Positions 13,052 to 13,971 of a stretch of 13,971 bases of DNA are shown here, one piece after another. The stretch comes from DASYYE01 sp035946955 (GTDB taxonomy: Bacteria; Actinomycetota; Actinomycetes; Streptosporangiales; Streptosporangiaceae). Below the pieces are notes generated by a model. That model did no database searches and had not been told where the DNA came from. It worked only from the letters and a program-made list of their open reading frames with translations. Position 1 is the stretch's first letter. Each line of letters opens with the position of its first letter. A program made the position numbers and the translations under genes. The stretch spans positions 1-13,971 of the forward strand of contig DASYYE010000397.1 of assembly GCA_035946955.1 (NCBI GenBank), given 5' to 3'.

Positions 13052-13795
13052 CTACCGCACGGGAACCTCGTAGACCAAGGTCCACCGTTCCACCGGGGCG
13101 ACGATGTCGGCGTGCTCGACAGGCCGCTCGGCCGTGTGGTAGGTGCGCGCGACCGTGAGGACCGTTGAGCCGGCCCGGATCCCCAGCCGCTCGGCCTCGT
13201 CGGCGAGTGCTGGGCGGGCGGAGACGGCTTCCTCTGCGTAGGTGATGCGCTGGCCGATGACTTGCATGCGTTCGATCACGCCCCGGCCCGCGTGCGGCCC
13301 TTCCTCGGGGAGCATCACGGGCGTCCCCTCAGTCAGCGCGAGCGGTTCCCAGGACTCGCTGAGCATCACGGGCTCACCGTCAGCCATGAACGTGTACCGG
13401 GTCCGCATGGCCGGCTCCCCCGTGGCTGCGCCGAGCTGTTCGGCGACGGCGGGTGTCATGGGGGCGCGTTCGCTGTGGCACTCCCATGTCCCCTCCCGGC
13501 CGGCTGCGGCCTGCCCGGCGCGGAACGGTGAGCCCCCCCGTGGCTCGGTGTACCAGGAGCGGGTCATGCGCTGCATCACGGGGCGCCTGCGCACGTAGGC
13601 CCCGGACCCGGAACGGGTCTCGGCGAGCCCTTCGGCGGCCAGGAGCCGGACGGCCTCGACGGCGACCCGGTCGGACACCTTGTACTGGCGCGCCAGCTCG
13701 GCGCGGCTTGGCAGGCGGTCGCCCGGCGCCAGCAGGCCATCGAGGATCGACCTGCGGAGGTCGTCCGCTATGCGCTGGTACGTGGGCGGGGGCAT
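13052..13795 (-). CDS. GntR-family regulator, UTRA (HutC/KorSA-like) subfamily
   Basis: The protein has 247 residues from the ATG at 13795-13793. The Shine-Dalgarno is poor and a short leader is possible. The N-terminal winged helix (~5-70) reads YQRIADDLRRSILDGLLAPGDRLPSRAELARQYKVSDRVAVEAVRLLAAEGLAETRSGSGAYVRRRP, classic GntR. The C-terminal ~150 residues form a UTRA effector-binding domain (TRYTFMADGEPVMLSESWEPLALTEGTPVMLPEEGPHAGRGVIERM, ending VARTYHTAERPVEHADIVAPVERWTLVYEVPV). Such proteins are effector-responsive repressors. KorSA of actinomycete integrative elements belongs to this group. It is divergent from an ATP-binding regulator, and the intergenic region holds a dense palindromic array, so autorepression and control of the divergent gene are likely. 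Ligand unknown. Confidence 0.93.
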   Translation of the reverse strand: MPPPTYQRIADDLRRSILDGLLAPGDRLPSRAELARQYKVSDRVAVEAVRLLAAEGLAETRSGSGAYVRRRPVMQRMTRSWYTEPRGGSPFRAGQAAAGREGTWECHSERAPMTPAVAEQLGAATGEPAMRTRYTFMADGEPVMLSESWEPLALTEGTPVMLPEEGPHAGRGVIERMQVIGQRITYAEEAVSARPALADEAERLGIRAGSTVLTVARTYHTAERPVEHADIVAPVERWTLVYEVPVR

Positions 13796-13810
13796 GACAC
13801 CAAGCTTGAC

Positions 13811-13858
13811 GTACCTGGGTACACAGGTACAACCTGAGTACCCGAGTACTCAGGTTGT
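13811..13858. promoter_or_regulatory. GTAC-phased operator array for the GntR regulator
   Basis: Two inverted repeats lie side by side. Site 1 is GTACCTG (13811-13817) with CAGGTAC (13824-13830). Site 2 is ACAACCTGAGTAC (13829-13841) with GTACTCAGGTTGT (13846-13858), a perfect 13-bp arm with a 4-nt spacer. The element CCTGnGTAC occurs four times, two in each orientation. GTAC itself starts at 13811, 13819, 13827, 13838 and 13846. The array lies between the divergent starts at 13795 and 13890, which strongly suggests operator function. Confidence 0.8.
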
Positions 13859-13889
13859 GTCGCGCCGAGAGAGAAGCTCCGAGGGGACG

Positions 13890-13971
13890 ATGGAGACCTC
13901 CATAACCTTCCCAGGACTGCCCGCCATCGTCCCATCGGCGCGGCGGTTCGTGCGCGGCCTCCTGGCCAGTT
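13890..13971 (+). CDS. N-terminus of an ATP-binding (RsbW/HATPase-like) regulator, partial
   Basis: The ATG at 13890 follows GAGGGG, and 27 codons are visible before the window ends. The start METSITFPGLPAIVPSARRF closely resembles the N-termini of stand-alone actinobacterial ATP-binding proteins of the RsbW-like anti-sigma group (TFPGxPxxVxxARRFVxxxL). The ATPase motifs lie beyond the edge, so activity cannot be judged. It is divergent from the GntR gene and shares its operator region, a neighbour pairing often seen in actinomycetes. Confidence 0.65.
   Translation, partial: METSITFPGLPAIVPSARRFVRGLLAS

Noticed and set aside
12869..13168. Plus-strand frame of 99 codons crossing the GntR 3' end
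   Set aside because: It overlaps the GntR coding region and its terminator hairpin, and lacks an RBS or recognisable motif.
1..13971. tRNA, CRISPR array or insertion sequence
   Set aside because: No cloverleaf-like sequence, regularly spaced repeat array, transposase motif or terminal inverted repeat pair was seen on either strand.

Overview
The window is high-GC DNA with GC-rich third codon positions and Shine-Dalgarno sites of the GGAG/AAGG type. Its gene set (ECF sigma factor with a CU044_5270-type partner, PadR with a HAAS-domain protein, a DUF4253 protein, a multidomain GH18 chitinase, and a GntR/UTRA regulator beside an RsbW-like ATPase) points to a filamentous actinomycete, either Streptomyces-like or Streptosporangiales-like. 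Genus cannot be fixed from this sequence alone.

Layout. Positions 1-155 hold the 3' end of a gene resembling the C-terminus of phage structural or surface proteins. Positions 202-1750 form a regulatory module: a PadR repressor overlaps a HAAS-type membrane protein on the minus strand and is divergent from a DUF2306 membrane protein. The shared promoter region carries two identical palindromes, TAGCAATGCTA, 61 bp apart. Next come a DUF4253 protein (-), an Mth938-like protein (+), an FKBP peptidyl-prolyl isomerase (-) and a small secreted protein (-). An XRE-type regulator with a membrane anchor (4397-5284) is broken by one in-frame amber codon. It is followed by an FluG-like amidohydrolase (+), a small hypothetical protein (-) and a DUF1206 membrane protein (+).

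Positions 7852-9596 hold a strong bidirectional hairpin, the CU044_5270 protein and its ECF sigma factor, whose start and stop codons overlap. Divergent from them is a secreted chitinase (about 9862-12018) with a clear sigma70-type promoter, two palindromes and a leader that can form two alternative hairpins. A strong hairpin separates the chitinase from a convergent lipoprotein gene. The right end has a stretch without an intact gene (12705-13051), then a GntR/UTRA regulator (-) divergent from the start of an ATP-binding regulator (+). Between those two lies a dense GTAC-phased operator array.

No complete new defence or mobile system is visible. The best leads are the two regulator/operator pairs (PadR and GntR), the single-codon inactivation of the XRE membrane regulator, and the chitinase control region. 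No tRNA, rRNA, CRISPR array or insertion sequence was recognised.
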